64,000 nt of DNA from Sipunculus nudus (GCA_026874595.1 CM049318.1:30600956-30664955); one strand, 5' to 3'; numbered from the stretch's first letter, positions 24,641-38,000 are shown. The notes: generated from the sequence alone by a model not told the origin. Made by a program: numbers and translations.

Positions 24641-25319
24641 AAATTTATCAATTATCCAGCCTTTCGGGACTCAAATAAATAACAGAAATCTTGCTTTAAA
24701 ACTGTTAGTCTTTCCAAGTAAGTTAAATGCTATGAAATAACAGTCCCGATACCCATTAACCTCATTAATTTATCGCCCTAATATTGGACTGCATCTAACC
24801 TCAGAATGTGTATACATATTGACTACAATGTAAGCCGACACACGATACCCATAATTCCCATTCTTATACTAAAGAAAATTGTGACAACTTACCACAATCA
24901 AAACAATTGCAAACTTTGTTCTTATATATTCTGTCCTCTTGTATTCTTTTTTAAATCATAAAGTGAGCCATAAAGTTGCTGATTCCACTTAAGGTTGCTT
25001 GGATAAATAGGGGTCATTAAGTGTTATCTGTTCGTGTACAAAAAAAAACTGTTATGTTGTCTCGTGTACTGAACCTGTATAATAATAATATAATATTAAT
25101 ATTAATTCATTTATAACCGCGTCAATATAGTGCACAGTGCTGCTTAGTGACGCCGTTAGAGGTGAAGATTAAACATATAATGATAACATTTTAAGATAAT
25201 GTTAAGAAAGCTAAAAAAAAAAAGAAAAAATAATGTGACAGTAGGATATGCTATAAATTGTAGCTGAAAGTTCATGATGTTCCCATTATAAATATAACTA
25301 AAGGGGAGCCATAGTTTAT

Positions 25320-25586
25320 ACAGAACAAAACTAAAATTTGAATAAAGCAGCCAGAACCAGATGGGTTTTTTTTTTGTCTTCTGATCCTGTTATAATCACC
25401 ACATTTGCGGGGTTCTAAGTGTAACTCGTTCCATAATTTTGGCGCAGCCACTAAATAAGAACGATCACCATATGTTTTCGTATGAGCAGCAGGGTGACAC
25501 AGAAGATGCTGGCCACTAGAGGGTAAGCTACGTGATGTCTGTTATGGCCGCACCAGCTCAGCAATGTAGCTGGGAGCTCTAACGTT
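25320..25586 (-). mobile_element. CR1/Jockey-like LINE C-terminal remnant
   Basis: The minus strand reads NVRAPSYIAELVRP, stop, QTSRSLPSSGQHLLCHPAA, HTKTYGDRSYLVAAPKLWNE, LHLEPRKCGDYNRI in one frame. This is the conserved end of CR1/L2/Jockey-type reverse transcriptase ORFs (AP.YI.ELV..Y..SR.LRS......P...TKTYG.R.F...AP.LWN.LP). One internal stop and a degraded end show it is dead. It lies between the two copies of the 24/26 kb duplication. Confidence 0.82.
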
Positions 25587-25864
25587 AATAAGTGTTAAGG
25601 TAAACCGATTAGGTTAAAAGGTCGAATGACTGGGCGAAAGGTTCAAGGAAAGAGGTTTGTAGTGTAACAAGGGCTTCTTGATGATTGTGCTTTATAAATG
25701 TATTTGTTTCATGTGACATTTGACGTTAAACATTAATTTATCAAGCGGAATTATCAATTAAAGAAATTATTTGGGAATACAGGTATCCTTATAGGTTGGA
25801 TAAAATACAATTGATTTTACTTTGGGTAAACAAAAAATCATGCTTTTTGTAAGATATATTTGGG

Positions 25865-26340
25865 GCTATTTTGTTAGCTAGCTAAGCTTGACCAAAATAT
25901 TACCGTTCAATATGCATCTACATTTTGATATATATTTTTTATCGTTGTCACTGTCTTACTATCATGGTTGACACGCGGAACGGCATGCCAAGTCGATAAA
26001 TATAATTGACAGAAGGAAACAATCGACTTGTCTCATGTGTCTACATATGAACCAGAATTGACCTTTTCTGTACTACATGTCGCTGGCATTATACTGTCAA
26101 ATTAGATGATTATAGAATTTAAACGTTCACATTTGATACTACTTGGTCTGTTAATATATCAATGGTGGAACACCACATTCTGCATTGGTATTTGTTTTGT
26201 TTAATAATTTCACCTACCTATCAGTACGAGCCATAACGACCACGCAAACATTTTAGTGGGCTGACCTTACGGTGTCAAACGTTAATGATTTATGGCTCCA
26301 TGGAATGTCAAATAAAATATCTGAAAATACAAAACCGGAG
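25865..26340 (+). repeat. Ancient direct duplication, copy 2
   Basis: Second copy of the 23940-24640 segment, 1.7-1.9 kb downstream in the same orientation, shortened by deletion. A CR1-like LINE remnant lies between the copies. Confidence 0.8.
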
Positions 26341-27249
26341 TTTAATTTTTAATTGTGAGTTCGCATGTTTGTCTTGTGTAATGATAATGAGCTATTACCA
26401 CAATATGAATGCAACATAATGAAAGACCACTGTGATGCATTTTTTGACATTGCTCGTATCACGACTCAAGTAGGATTATCAGCCCAGTTATTAGTGCCTA
26501 CCGAGTCGGGTTGTCATGGATCACTGCAATGAGAAGGGTGATTAGGGTTCGCTTTTGTGTCCGAAGCTGCCTATTTCTAGTCTTAATTTTGGCTAGTTTA
26601 TTAACATTACTATTTTACATAAATATATAGTCAGTGGCTCTTACTGAATAGGCCTTAGCTGAGCGTATAACACCAGCCGGTTACCAATAAGGTTAATTGA
26701 GAAGGCATGGAAAAACATTTTATTTCCATTTTATTACTGCGTGTGTATTGCATTGAAGAGAGGTTTTGAAAACTCATCATTTGTTAAGTAAAATCACCAC
26801 TTTAAAATAAATGTTATACAATGCTTCTGGTCATCGACATGTAGGACGCAGGAAAACAAATAAGAGAATTTGAGGGTTTTTCCTTAAGAATAACCATATA
26901 CATGGGGGAACGTCAAATTGCACAGCGGAAAGCAGGGCATTATATGCACATTTTATTTTATTATTTATTAATATATTTTATTGCTGAAAAAAATCATACA
27001 ATACACGTGTCCCACATAATTGTACACAATCACATCAAATACAATATATACAAAGCACATTTTCTGAATATTATTCCAACTATACATCAAATTTCAGTCA
27101 TTTGTAATCGACACATTCAGTATATACATATATTCTTGTGGTCTTTGCAGAATATATTTACCCCTTCCTTTTTCTTTCAATTTTAAAACTACAGTGCTAC
27201 TGTATATTATAAATGCTTCCTTATTTTTTTTTCCATTTTTCTGAATGTG
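26341..27249. other. Non-coding, AT-rich
   Basis: No domain recognised in any frame. It may include untranslated 3' sequence of the adjoining dead LINE. Confidence 0.45.
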
Positions 27250-29600
27250 CAAGAATCTTATATTTCTGTTTTGCCATTATATGTTCAATTTTCTCTATAC
27301 AGTTTAATCTCCTTAAAAATCTGACATTAAATTGCTTGTGTTCTGATTGTATTCTTCTACTTTGATATATAAATATTTTAAATGTAAGGAGCACCTGAAG
27401 GATTATATTTGATTAGAAACATTCCATACAATACTGTTTTCAAGGAAAATGGTGGAATTATCACTCCATTTGATTTCATTAATTCCACAATTCTAAAATA
27501 CAGATATTTTGTTACAAAACATTCATAAAACATGTGTTCCGTGGACTCTAATTCTATGAAGCAACACGGACATCGGTAACTTTCAACTAACTTCCATTTG
27601 TAAAGTAAATTATTGGTTGGTAAATAGTTATGGAGTATTTTAAAGAATTATTCCCTTGAGTACATATCCAATGAGATTTTTTGGATGGCTCCAAAGTAGC
27701 TCTCCCAGTTGATATTATCATTCTGTATTATATGCCTTAACTTGACCAATGTTAAGGATGCGGTTCATTTTTTCCCCACCAATAAATCATAAACATATTT
27801 AGAAGACAAAGATTGTGTATTTGTAATTCCCTTAGTTGTAATTATGATATGCTTCTCTGATATACCTTCATTAGATTAGGTATCCTCATTTCGCAATAAT
27901 TTTAGCCAATTACATGGTATTGTGGCTTATACGAAATTCCTTATGAGATAGACTCCTGTTTTAATATCTGAACATTTTTTAATCAATTCGTACCATTTTA
28001 GCATTTTTCCTTCCTTTGATATTAAGTGTTTTACAAACCTTATTCCACATAAATCCAATTGTTTGCAGTACACACAACTTTTCATCCACTCTAATCCACC
28101 TATTGTTCCACACAGGTTGCAGTTTTACCTCATTTTTTATGGTTGGTTCTTTTGAAACAAATCGTGACCAATCTTCCAAACATTGTTTATAAAAGGATGT
28201 TATCTTAGATTGTATTCTATGGTATTCAAAGCTTGAAGACACATTGGTAACTCCCACCAATTTTCTCACGATAACACATTGGTACTGCTTTCCATGCATC
28301 AGAATTATTACATATAATCAACCTTTTAATCGAAATTATTATTTGAGTTTTCAATCTGCTGGCTAGGCCTACAAAGTTTACACCACCTCTGTGGTATGGT
28401 CCTATTAGTGTACTATATCTGACTTTGGGGTTTTCCCTCTCCATACAAAATGTTTCATCACTGACACAACATCTATGAATGACTGAGGAGATGGTACATG
28501 TATATTGCATATATAAATTACTTTGTATAAAGCTAAAGTTCTACAAATTTCAGCCCTTCCAAACAGTGTTTAATTTCTGCTTGACCACACAATAAAGATA
28601 TTTTTCACTTTTTCTCTCACATAATCAAAATTAAGTTTCCTACTGATATCTTTATCATACGAAGGCCAGATGCCAAGAGTTTTAATAGCTCATTTTGTCA
28701 GGTTAACCCATATACGTGAAACTGGTTCTAGTATATTATGTTCACTTGCACCTATCTAGGCTGCCTCAGATTTATTCTAATTGACATGCAGGGAATAAAA
28801 TTTTGAAAACCCATTTGTCGTGCTAATCAAATGATCAAATGAAGTTGTGTTCCTGATGAAAAAAGTTATGTCATCTGCTAACATGTCATTTTTAGTTCAT
28901 ATGCACCAACATGGACTCTTTGGATATTTTTATTTATACGAACTTGATGTGTTAACACTTCTGAAACTAATATAAACAAATATGGGGATACTGGGTCCCC
29001 TTGTTTAGTACCCCTAGACTTAAAAAAGTATGGGGTTGTAAAACCATTGTAAAAAACACAGCTTTTCATGTTATTATGTGAAGTTTTGATCCAGTTGATG
29101 AACACTGGGCCAAAGCCTAGCTTTTTAGAACACTTAACATTAAGACCTGATCTAATGAGTCAAAATCTGCTTTAAAGTCACCTCCAAAGAGAAGTGCTCC
29201 TTCCTGTTCTGTATCACAATATTCCATCATATCACTGATTAAGCGAACTGAATTTCCGATATAGCGGCCTGGAACAAAAGCATTCTGACCTGAGTGGACC
29301 AATTTTTGCAGAACCTTTCACAATCGTGAAACTAAAATTTTACTTAACACCTTACAGTGAACATTTATTAAGCTTATTGGTCTCCAGGATTCTATATATC
29401 TTTTGTCCTTACCCGGTTTATCTAAAAGCTTGAAAACTATTTGTTTTTGGCTCTCTGATAACCTTCCCGAGTGATACCTTTCAATTAAACAAGCAGTCTT
29501 TTCAAACCTACTTCCTTAAATATACTCAAGTACAATTCTTTTGTTGCTCAATCATTCCCTGGTGTTTTATTATTTGGCAAATTTTTAAGGATTCAATTAC
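27250..29600 (-). mobile_element. Degenerate L1/Tx1-like non-LTR retrotransposon (ORF2 fragment)
   Basis: Reading the minus strand from about 29600 downwards gives, with many stops and frameshifts, an ordered reverse transcriptase: SLKNLPNNKTPGND, RYIESWRPISLINVHCK, SGQNAFVPGRYIGNSVRLI, FKADFDSLD, WIKTSHNNMKSCVF, GTKQGDPVSPYLFILVSEVL, then ADDMTF in place of the YADD box. Downstream come the thumb and C-terminal region (RYSTLIGPYHRGGVNFVGL, QPVWNNRWIRV) and a zinc-knuckle-like YRCPCCFIELESTEHMFYEC. The GTKQGDP and CC..H..C features are those of the L1/Tx1 group. The endonuclease and ORF1 are not visible. It is dead. Confidence 0.9.
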
Positions 29601-32211
29601 CTCTGTGACAGTCTAATTATAATAATTATGATATATTTATCTATGTAGATGCCACAAAAATCATTAGTCTTCTGTTATTAATAAAAAGCATATGCACCAA
29701 ATGTTGTTAATATGCATCAAGCTCTTGATTGTTTCTCGTTGTGAAAAAAATGAGCCTCAATTCAGTCAATATGACAAAGGTGTCTGTGACAGTTCTGAAA
29801 ATGAGTACCAACGATTTCCATCAAAGTTTGCATGGTGATAATAATATATGTAGGAATGGTCCATTTATTTCTATTTATGTTTAAGCTCACCGGAACGAAA
29901 TCTAATGCATATTTATGAAACTCATTATAAATAATTTCAAATGTAGTTTCTTCACGTTAACTGAATTCTCGGCAAACCCATGCATATTTAATGAGGTAAG
30001 AGGTCACAGGAAATATGAATATTGTGAACACCTACGGTGATCCCTGATTGCCTCGTACCGGCGAGCTCTGTTATCCTCAGACTACTTGTTTTGACGCCCT
30101 GTTCGCAATGACTAAAGAAGTATAAAAAAATAGTCAAATACGCAGGAGGTGCCATTTTAATTATTCGTGCTGCCACTTGGTATATTATACCGACCGTACA
30201 AAATTTAGTGAGAATCCTCTCGTGCAGCCACTCCTGACAAAACATCTGATGGAAAGACAGCGACAACCAGAGGGAGCATAGACAACGCGCCATGGATATC
30301 ACTGACTGTGAAGTATAAGAGAACTACTGTTTTTTTCTCCCTTGTGTAATAAATCTGTGCGTTTGGTTTCTTAATGTTGTCAGTGTACCTGACGTTTATA
30401 ACCAGAATGGGCCTGTTTGGTGATACAAACTTGAGTGAGTACGTTTTCAGCAGGTTCTACCAATTGTATACGGCTTATAAGGTAACTGGCGGGGGGGGGG
30501 GGGGGGTATAGTGCGACATCTAACGGTTGTACAAGATATTAAAATGTCAAGTTTTATGTTACTGTGTATAAAGGAAAATAGTGAACAGTCTCTGCGTATG
30601 CTTCACTTTTGCTTTAGAAACATTTTTTTTTCTAAAGAAGCAAGACAAATACTGACACAAATTACCGGAATTATTAATATTGGTGATGTAATTAATTCAA
30701 TTTATTTGGCCTATTTTTGTTTTTCAATATGTAGTGTTACAATAGTGGCTTTCATAGGTCTTTGGTCCATGTTATATTTATTTCAAATGAAAATGTTTCA
30801 AGTTAGTTTTTATCACTATTTTTGTCTTTCTGAGTAATAAATATACTTTTTTCAATTATGCGGAAAAATATGTCACATTGTAAAATTTTGATGAGTCAAG
30901 CGTGGGTAATGTATTGATATCTTAAGAAAATCTGGGGTAATGGGTTTTAAAATGCAATCGTTATAATTTTGGACTCTATGTCGTAGAATGCTACATAATA
31001 ATCTGTTATGTCGTAAAATGTTGTAACCGTTTGAAATATGGCGGGGATAATCACGAATTGTGCTTGTCACAAATATTTGTGTATATAAGATGATTTTCAG
31101 TTCATTGTTTATTTAAGTGACCATGTCTTTCGCAGCGATCAAGGATGATTAATAACATACAAATCTAATGTACAAAGGTAACTATTTATATAAAAATATA
31201 ACAATAATACATTCTATAATTATGCCAAGTCCAACATCACCAGAGACACATAGAACAAATTACTATAATATTAATCAATCATACAATATCAATGAGTTTC
31301 TACTTACGATTTGTAAGCGTCCTAATAAAACAATACAAAGTCCATTCAAACAAATAAAGTCTTTCCTCTTGATCGAGCTTCTTCAATAAATTCCTTTAAT
31401 GCATATGTAACAAATATCGTTCAAGTTCACTTTTGCTTCACTTAATTGTAACTTCCCATAATATCAAAGAAGAGTTTTTGTGTACACCGAATCTTCATGG
31501 CTAGCCACGCTGTTATGCATAATCCTTATGTTAAGTCTATTGACCTGGGCTGTTCAATGTTTCATATAAAAATAGCACAAGGTTCCACTACTTCATCATA
31601 CTTCTTGTTATTCCCAGGTATGTTACAAAGTCCGGTATTCCATTTTGATGTCTGAGTAACTTGCTGTCACTGGTATAATTTTATTTTTATGCTTCTCTTG
31701 AACCACTTTCTCTCTTTAACAATCTGCCAAGTACTGAAGACACTCATGCTGTCCCAAACAATTCAAGGCTACACCCACTTGTCCATTGTTTTACCTGGCT
31801 GTACCTGGACAGACAGCACTGTCCCAGGGCAAGTTTAAACCTTGACTATGTGTCTCCGCTGTACAGGTAAACAAAGCTTGCTAGCTGGTATACACATTTG
31901 TCACATTGAAGAACCCTATGTATTACATGCTGATCTTGACCAAGTTCAACTATACAAGAAGTACCATGTCTCTTAAATTAATAACAAATTAATGATTTTC
32001 TTTTATAACATCTTCATATATTAAATAGATGATCTCTTAAAAGACCTTAAATATGACAAATAAAGGATTTCTTGACATTTCTAAAATGATATGTTATAAC
32101 CTGAGGTGATATCGTTTCACGTGATACTCTCATGCAAATTAAAGAACAGCAATATATGAGTGATACCTGCGGTCGATAAAAATGCAGAGCAAATAACTTG
32201 AAGTTTTTGCT
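29601..32211. other. Non-coding
   Basis: Contains a poly-G run (30488-30506). Frames of up to about 108 codons show no recognisable domain. Confidence 0.45.
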
Positions 32212-33003
32212 TCAGATCCAGACAAGGTGAAATCTTCCAGACATACAGTAGAAGCAGGCTTTTTTTCGCACAACAAATTCAAATTTTCTTAGTGTAACTG
32301 CGATAAAATTATTGAAGAAGTATGGGTTATAGGCAGAAATGGAAAAACCGTTATTCTGATACTGGTCGATAAGATAAAAATCTGGATCTTGATCTGAATC
32401 GAGCCAATCGTGTGCTATTTTTTTCTGTACGAGAATCTCCAAAATATATCGATCCGCCCCTTGATTAATTTAAATCTTCCTTGGTTTATGACACTATGAC
32501 ACACGCTTCCACAAAAAGAAATAATTAAGATAAATTTTTCACATGTTTGTTGTGGACAAGTTTTCACCCGGTCCTACTCTTTCCGTCTTCTACTGGCACT
32601 CTAGTAAGGAGCAAAACACCCTTGTATCATTGTAACCATATTAGAGAGCTGACTGAACCCTGTCACTGTGTCGTATTTAGGTATCAGATGTATCAGATTT
32701 TACGTTGTTGTCTGTATGGAGCTGGGGGGGGGGGGGGGGAGGGGGTGGGTCTCATACCAGTCACCTTCCAACTGTCACTGCTCGGCACTCACCACAGGTG
32801 AAGTAAAAATTGTCTGCTTGTTATACCATATTTTTTATCTGAACAAGCAAGTTCTTGATAAATTAAATGAAATTTTGTTGAAGGATGATAAATATATAAA
32901 ATATTTTATATATATGTTCATGTTTCTTTGTTTCAAGTTATGTTTGTTGTCAATATCACACAATGTATTCAAATACATGAATTCAGATGACATGGTGGAC
33001 AAA
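32212..33003 (+). repeat. Segmental duplication, copy 1 (left of gypsy)
   Basis: This non-coding segment is clearly homologous, in the same orientation, to 34290-35474. Shared landmarks in order are CACAACAAATTCAA, TGGATCTTGATCTGAAT, CGATCCGCCCCTTGATT, CACCCGGTCCTAC, TATCATTGTAACCA, the GGTGGGTCTCATA..AGTCACCT block beside a poly-G run, and TTTCAAGTTAT. It ends exactly where the gypsy pol fragment starts. Short open frames within it are not supported as genes. Confidence 0.8.
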
Positions 33004-33684
33004 AGGTTGATTTGAAATTAAAACCTGTTGATGCCAAAATAAGTGCTATTTCTGCATTTCCTAGACCAGAGAACAAAAAGCAAATAATGCGTTTCTTGGT
33101 ATGGTTTGATACTACAGAATGTTTTGTCCAAATGTGTCTGCTATAGCTGAACCTTTAACTAATTAGTTAAAGAAGAAAAAAAAGTTTGTATGGAATATTC
33201 AGTGTGAAAATGCATTTCAGAATTTGAAAGCAATTCTGCAAATTCACCAGCTCCAGCAATTCTGCAAAGTTCACCAGCTCCACCAATTCTGCAAAGTTCA
33301 CCAGCTCCAGACTTTTCTCTACCATTTATGTTGACTATGGATGTTATTGATAATGCTGCTGGGGCTGTGTTGTTACACGAAGGCAGTGATGGCATATATC
33401 ACCAGATTTGTTATTTTACAAGAAAGTTTAATGCAAACCAGATAAACTACTCCACTATTGAAAAAGAATGTTTGGCTTTGATTTTGGCATTGCAACATTT
33501 TGTAGTTTATGTTACTTCATCAGTCAAGCCTATCATTGTCTTCAGTGATCGCAATCCCCTTACGTTCATGAACAAGTTAAAGTGTAAAAATCAAAGATTG
33601 TTGAGATGGAGTTTGTTTTTACAGGATTACAATTTTGAAATCAGACACATTAAAGGGAAAGACAATGCACTTCCTGATTGCTGA
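33004..33684 (+). pseudogene. Ty3/gypsy pol fragment: end of RT, tether and RNase H
   Basis: The upstream part (33004-33160, broken by stops) reads as the RT connection with ISAISAFPRPENKKQIMRFL, typical of Ty3/gypsy. From 33328 an open frame gives the RNase H domain: LTMDVIDNAAGAVLLHE, ICYFTRKFNANQINYSTIEK, ECLALILALQHF, FSDRNPLTF, LRWSLFLQDYNFEIRHIKGK, DNALPD. The frame stops straight after the GKDN..PD motif, where most gypsy elements continue into integrase. gag, protease and most of RT are absent. It lies directly upstream of a polypurine tract and LTR. Confidence 0.9.
33231..33309 (+). repeat. 27 bp in-frame triplication inside the gypsy pol fragment
   Basis: Three tandem copies of a unit encoding AILQSSPAP (units start at 33231, 33257 and 33284). 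The first is one base short, which shifts the frame against the upstream RT portion. It sits where the RT connection meets the RNase H domain, so it is either replication slippage in a dead copy or a duplicated tether. Confidence 0.85.
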
Positions 33685-33820
33685 TCAAGATGTTTAGGAA
33701 ATTTTGTAAACGATATGTTAATGCAATGTTGTAAATAAGATGTTTTTGAAATATTGTAATAATTTAGTGATTGTGATCGCAAAAAGAAGTTTTTAGAAAA
33801 ACTTTCGTTTTTCTTACCAG

Positions 33821-34271
33821 AGGGGGAGTGTTACAGGTTCCTGTTTTCATGTGTGTTACATGTGTCTGTTGACTTTCCGATTCGTATAGCGCAGGCATAG
33901 TTCGTTGCTATGGGAACCTCGCTTGTTGGGCGCGGACTCACGTATGGGGTCTGAAGCGTAGAGACACAACGTTCTTTTCCTTCTGGATGTTTCGGGTCTA
34001 TTCATGTGCGTGTGTATTGTTCTTTGGAATTTTCCATTTCTAGAATTTTCGGGTGAGAAGCTATAAATTAGGGCTGTGTTCAAAGCTGGCAGAAGAGAAA
34101 ATACGAGGGAGCACTAAGAGTGTTACTTTCTCGTAAGTTTTGGGACCTTTTCCGATAATGCAGTGGTGTCAGACATTCAACGGATTTTACACAGATTTAA
34201 TACGGACTGTCTCAAAAAACTAACAATTATTTTACTCACTTTGGTTCTTTGGTTGAGTGACGAGCTGTAAC
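33821..34271 (+). mobile_element. Gypsy polypurine tract and 3' LTR
   Basis: The purine run AGGGGGAG (33821-33828) is followed at once by TGTTACAG, and about 440 bp later the sequence CTGTAAC(G) closes the unit. These are the expected short inverted LTR ends (TG...CA type, the last base mutated). Inside are a TATA-like CTATAAATTA near 34060 and a purine-rich region. No 5' LTR is seen upstream, so the element is 5'-truncated. Confidence 0.8.
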
Positions 34272-34289
34272 GTTTGGGAGGAGGTTGAT

Positions 34290-35474
34290 ATCGCAGAAGC
34301 ACGCATTTTTGCACAACAAATTCAACATTTCTAAGTGTAAATGTGATAAATTTATTGTGGAAGGATCGGTCAGAATTGAAAAAAAAACCGTAATTCTGAG
34401 ATGGATCTATACTATTAAAATATGGATCTTGATCTGAATACAGCCAGTAGTCTGTAGAAGAATCTCTAAAATACTTCGATCCGCCCCTTGATTCGATTAA
34501 ATCTTTCTTAGTTTATGACACCCGCTCCTAAAAAATAATGAAATAAAATCAACTTTTCACATGCTTATTGTGGACAAATAAGGATAGTTTCCACCCGGTC
34601 CTACCCTTTTCGTCTATTACCCAGAGGTGGCGCTCCAGTAGTAAGTGAAACATTTACCTTTGTATCATTGTAACCACATTAGAGAGATGACTGAACCTTA
34701 TCACTGTGACGTTTTGAGGCAAAAAAAATAGAATAATAAATAAATAAACTTTTGGTTCGTAGGCACGGCCCGCTTAAATTTTAAACCCCGCATCCAATAT
34801 TTTAATTTTCATTTTCATCTTTCAAGAAGATGAAAATACTACATGTTGATAAAATTTCCTTTTTCTATGTAGTTCTTTTACCTGTTTAGCAAAATAATTC
34901 TGTTATTATCATACCCTGATCATGTGACATTTTTATCGAAACATACAAAAAAGTGAAAAAAAATATCGCCCGCCCGCACTGATTTATGAAAAAAACAATG
35001 CCTGAGAACCATACCTTTTTCGCCTAAGAGTTCCTTTGTTATATAGTTCTTTTACCTGTTAAGCGAAAGAATTTTGTTATAATCATGCTTTTCCCTGAGA
35101 TTATGACATTTTTATCGAAACATACAAAAAAGGTGAAAAAACTTCGCCCGCCCGTACTGATTTCTTAAAAAAAGTGCCTGATAATCATACCTTTATATTT
35201 TTTTTGGCCTTAGTTAACAGTTGTGTATATGGAGCTTGGGGGCGTTGGGTCTCATAGCAGTCACCTCCCAAACGTCACATTTCAGCACTTACCACAAGTG
35301 CGGTAAAAAATTATTAGTTTGTCACAACGTTTGTTTCTTGGTGAACTATTGAAATTTTGTGGAAGGATATTTTATATATTTTTTTTATGTTTCGTTGTTT
35401 CAAGTTATATTTCTTGTCAATATTACGCAATGCATTCAATAAATCTTAATGATTTAATGTGACATTGTCTACAA
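34290..35474 (+). repeat. Segmental duplication, copy 2 (right of LTR) with an extra ~490 bp
   Basis: Matches 32212-33003 over 34290-34720 and 35210-35474. Between these lies an extra segment (about 34720-35205) that is itself a tandem duplication of ~175 bp: two copies of a unit running from TAGTTCTTTTACCTGTT through ACATTTTTATCGAAACATAC to CGCCCGCCCG and an ATCATACCTTT-like end. No gene is seen. Confidence 0.78.
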
Positions 35475-38000
35475 TGGGCTGATTTAATTTTGGGGTAAAT
35501 TTTGACGAAGGTGCTAGCTTTGGCGGAGGTATGTGCACACTGTCAGTGCTCCCAAATAAAAAAATAAGCCATTTATTTTCAGGGGAACTTTTCTTTCCCG
35601 TATTCGTAAACTCCTACACATCTCTCACAGGGGATTTCTCAAAACCAGCATCAAGACAGTCAAAATACTTCTAACATTTTTGTGCTTTATCGGTGTATCT
35701 CAGTCGAATTTGTGGAACAACATACAGACGCCTAAACATTTTTTGCATGTCATCAATAGACGCATACGCATGCGCAGTGTTGCGCATACATGTTCAGCTA
35801 AATGAAAAAAAAGTTATATTAATGTATGGGTCCGACATTAAGTCGATTTCACATTTTTCACATGGAGGCATTTAGTTACATCTGGTGAAAGTCAACTTGG
35901 TTTGTCATTCCTACTCTCACATCTCAGGCCCACAGAGTTTTAAAATAAAATAACTAGTTATCAATTAGCAATAATACATTTCAAACATTCTGGTCAATCT
36001 TCTGTTAATATTCAACAAGCACTATCCGAACCTTTGTCATCAAGAGTAATCCTTAATTGTATGAATTGTACATAAATGTTGGGCCTGGCATGCAAGTGAT
36101 AAAATAAAAACGTAGGTTTGTTAGTATATATACATCCTGCATATACATATTTTACATACAAACTTGTGTATTCTGAAAAAAAAAGAAACATATAATGGTT
36201 TATGTACATGCCTGATGATTCAAGCAGCCTTTAACTACAACGACGAATAAACCGATTTGTGTGGTAAGATTATAGCGCCGCGTCCTTTGGCAATGCATAA
36301 TAGTCACACGGGTTTCTGTAAGTATATGTAGGGTTTACATTTATATAGGCAGCAGAAAGAAATGTATGATATATATATTTTTATGGCTATATATATATAG
36401 CTCTGTCTATACTCACTATGTATGTGCTTTATGGCCAACTCTGCTAACTCTGATCATGCACACCCGTTGCTTGACTACAGAAGGTATAAATTGCAGGGCA
36501 CAAATCCACAGGAGCCCAAGCTATTAACTGGGTTCCATATAAATTATATTTGAAGGAATGATATATAGACATGTGAATAACCATATAAGACTTTAACCAA
36601 AGAATATAGTCGTTTACATTCTCAAAGATTGTCAGCAAAGCCTACAACTAGGGGGATACAGTGAGTCAGTTTTTCCGTAATCCAACCTAATTTTTACGGA
36701 TTTGGACGTGGAAAGACCAAGTTAGTGCGCTCTTTAACCTTTGCCAAGATTTGTCCATTGTCACCAAACTCTATCCGGAAATAGATTTCACCTTAGAATT
36801 GCTGTGCTGAGGGGTCTGATGAAACCCTGACAGGTTTATTTCGCCCTGTTTCTTTAAACAGTTCACGCGCGGAGGGAAAAGGGCTGGGGGTCGAGGGCTG
36901 TGCCATTTTGCGAATAAACAAACATGGCTTTTATGGTCGCATGTCGAAATTATGGTTATACCACTATTGACTATAATGACCCAAACAAGGGTCGACGCTA
37001 CCTTCATGCATTCAGCTACCTTGACCTATACCTTGAAAGAGCATTTTATTCCTGATGCTATTTATGAAACACAAATCGTTTAAATAAACAGAAATGTTAC
37101 ATTGCACGAATCAATTTGTCAAATAAAATAGTGTATTTCACAGCTGTGGGGATCGTTGTCCGTCCGGATATTATGCGAGTATGATTCATACATCGTTCTG
37201 TATTCTATAGAATAGAACTACTTTGTTTTTTTTGTGATTGTTCTATATAGCCAACGATTCAAGCAGCTGTTCGATGGCAGTCACTCTAACGATTAATAAG
37301 CCCTGTTAAAAGTGTTGAGTTACTAGGTCTCGATCTGTACTCCTTCCAGTCGAATGACAATGCATAACTAGCACACTGGTATATGTAAGTATAATCCAAT
37401 GACGTCGATCTCGTTTTCAGGATGTCGCAACATATCTCGAGAAAATAGGTCACTATGACACATTTTTCGAAAGTGTACGGATAACTTAGGGTAACCATGT
37501 CCGTATATTATATCCGTTATTATTCACTAAATCTAATGGTTACTGTATTTGCTGATGTACCAGACATCATACTCTATTTCTGCATGACTTACAATCATCT
37601 GAACTAAAATCATAATTATCCTGGATTTATCTATTATAAATTTAGTGTTCTTTGTCATATAGAAATTATGTTTACATTAGATGTTGTTCAAATAACAATT
37701 TACCCAAAGCATGTATGTATAAAATAAAAAAAAAAACGGATTATCATAAATAAACTCATAAATTAGCATACATAACACAAATATAGAAACGTTATATAAC
37801 CAGTTCATATTTGCAATTCCTTGAAACTTTAAATTTACTTTTTAACAGAACGTTCATCTTTTTTTTTAAATAACGATAACTTAGGTTATGCCGGCTGGTA
37901 CGAGGAAAGACTAATCTGAAGTGTAACAAAATCGTTAACTGTTGTAAAAATACATATTTTTTTGGTGAAGGTAACCGCCTCCATTTTTAATGCTAACTTA
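35475..38000. other. Non-coding with a faint internal duplication
   Basis: About 36205-36335 and 37250-37390 share GATTCAAGCAGC, AATGCATAA and TATGTAAGTATA in the same order. Otherwise no features recognised. Confidence 0.45.

Noticed and set aside
29988-30302. 104-codon minus frame upstream of the dead LINE
   Set aside because: No similarity to LINE ORF1 or endonuclease could be seen; low support.
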